Assembly (NCBI GenBank): GCA_028289445.1
Contig: JANQPO010000019.1
Coordinates: 62,001-126,000 of the forward strand
Reading direction: 5' to 3'
Length of the DNA: 64,000 bases
Origin: Tepidamorphaceae bacterium
GTDB lineage: Bacteria; Pseudomonadota; Alphaproteobacteria; Rhizobiales; JAKSCL01
The position numbers and the translations under genes are program-made. The notes under the pieces were generated by a model. That model ran no database searches. It was not told the DNA's origin and saw nothing but the letters and a program-made list of their open reading frames with translations. The stretch's first letter is position 1, and the number at the start of each line of letters is the position of its first letter. Shown in pieces: positions 63,280 to 64,000 of this stretch.

Positions 63280-64000
63280 TCAGACGAATGCGTTGTGTTC
63301 GGCGTCGCTGGCGGAAAGCGCGATACGAAGCTTATCCAGCGCGCGACTTTCGATCTGACGCACTCTTTCCTTCGAAATGCCGAGTTTTTGGCCAAGCGCT
63401 TCCAGGGTCGCGCCGTCTTCCGACAATCGACGTTCGCGCACGATCTGCAATTCCCGTGGATTGAGGGAGGCCATGGCGTCGTTGAGCCAGGCCGAGCGGC
63501 GCTCGGTATCGATATCGTCGCCGACGATCTCATCCTGCAACGGGCGGTCGCACATCAAAAAATCCTGACGTTCGCTGGTGCCGCCGGCCTCAGAATCGAT
63601 GAGCGGCGCATTGAGCGACGTATCGGGCCCGGAGAGGCGCGAGTCCATTAGCGCAACGTCAGCGGACGAGACGCCGATCGCATCGGCGATTTCTTGATAC
63701 ATCTCAGGATCGCTCAGGCGGTTTTCGCCCTGGCGCATCTTGGCGCGCAATCGCCGTAGGTTGAAAAACAGCGCCTTTTGGGCCGAACTCGTTCCGCCGC
63801 GAACAATCGACCAATTGCGCAGGATGTGATCCTGGATCGACGCGCGAATCCACCATGTGGCATAGGTCGAAAATCGTACTTCCCGTTCCGGATCGAAACG
63901 CGCTGCGGCTTCCAGCAGACCGACATGTCCCTCCTGGATGAGGTCGCCCATGGGCAAACCGAAATAACGAAACTTTGCGGCAATCGACATCACCAGGCGC
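63280..64000 (-). CDS. rpoH: RNA polymerase sigma-32 factor, 5' end beyond the window
   Basis: At least 239 aa of a heat-shock sigma factor are present; the reading frame runs through the right edge, so the N-terminus is missing. Region 2 is seen in GDLIQEGHVGLLEAAARFDP and FSTYATWWIRASIQDHILRN, and the RpoH box WSIVRGGTSSAQKALFFNLR follows. Region 4 is at the end (TLEALGQKLGISKERVRQIE). Alphaproteobacteria often carry two rpoH genes; this could be either. It is convergent with the M48 gene. Confidence 0.9.
   Translation of the reverse strand, partial: RLVMSIAAKFRYFGLPMGDLIQEGHVGLLEAAARFDPEREVRFSTYATWWIRASIQDHILRNWSIVRGGTSSAQKALFFNLRRLRAKMRQGENRLSDPEMYQEIADAIGVSSADVALMDSRLSGPDTSLNAPLIDSEAGGTSERQDFLMCDRPLQDEIVGDDIDTERRSAWLNDAMASLNPRELQIVRERRLSEDGATLEALGQKLGISKERVRQIESRALDKLRIALSASDAEHNAFV

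Overview
The window is a GC-rich, densely packed bacterial chromosome segment that reads as an alphaproteobacterium, probably of the Hyphomicrobiales or a near relative. The signs are RpoH-type and IolR/RpiR-type regulation, GGAA-N6-TTCC and TTAA-N7-TTAA (CtrA-like) sites, a Fur/Mur-like operator on a sit operon, a DUF1127 micro-protein, a ureD-A-x-B-C urease order and ectoine hydrolase/deacetylase genes. Organism-level placement is inference from gene content only.

Layout. 1-3.4 kb: tungstate ABC transporter tupBCA, with an HTH/periplasmic-binding-protein fusion regulator pointing the other way. 3.4-10.6 kb: DUF6356 protein, an Lrp-type regulator, a fused IolC kinase-DUF2090 enzyme, an RpiR regulator, a sugar (probably inositol) ABC transporter and a DUF1127 micro-protein. 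11.1-15.6 kb: a surface-polysaccharide or cell-envelope module (membrane protein, ATP-grasp ligase, FemAB/GNAT-like acyltransferase, flippase). 15.6-19.2 kb: sitABCD Mn/Fe transporter. 19.3-22.5 kb: asparaginase plus ectoine degradation (doeA, doeB). 22.5-27.4 kb: pyruvate carboxylase and an APC permease. 27.5-32.4 kb: urease structural genes ureDABC with unusual companions and no ureEFG. 32.5-37.6 kb: TfoX-N protein, O-antigen-ligase-like protein, a HAMP/PAS sensor-like protein, D-Ala-D-Ala carboxypeptidase and a TusA-like protein. 37.8-49.9 kb: acyl-CoA synthetases, DUF924, a chemoreceptor, a second flippase plus GNAT pair, a CAP-domain lipoprotein and an MscS-family channel.

The most striking part is 49.96-60.84 kb. 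A tRNA-Arg(CCU) gene on the minus strand is split in its anticodon loop. Its 3' half lies at 49918-49958 and its 5' half at 60840-60878. The two halves are separated by a 10.9-kb segment bounded by roughly 146-bp inverted repeats of about 89 percent identity. I see no integrase or transposase inside. The cargo is two nutrient systems. On the minus strand a cobalamin riboswitch heads a cluster A-I (ZnuABC/AztABC-like) metal ABC transporter, preceded by a newly noticed 45-aa membrane micro-ORF and followed by a 100-aa protein and a DUF1289 protein; this makes a B12-repressed cobalt importer the simplest reading. On the plus strand are a Popeye-like cyclic-nucleotide-binding membrane protein and a GntR / NitT-TauT binding protein / sulfatase / permease / ATPase operon arranged like a sulfate-ester scavenging system.

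Right of the island lie a nuclease-like secreted protein, an M48 lipoprotein protease and the 3' part of an rpoH sigma factor gene that runs off the window.
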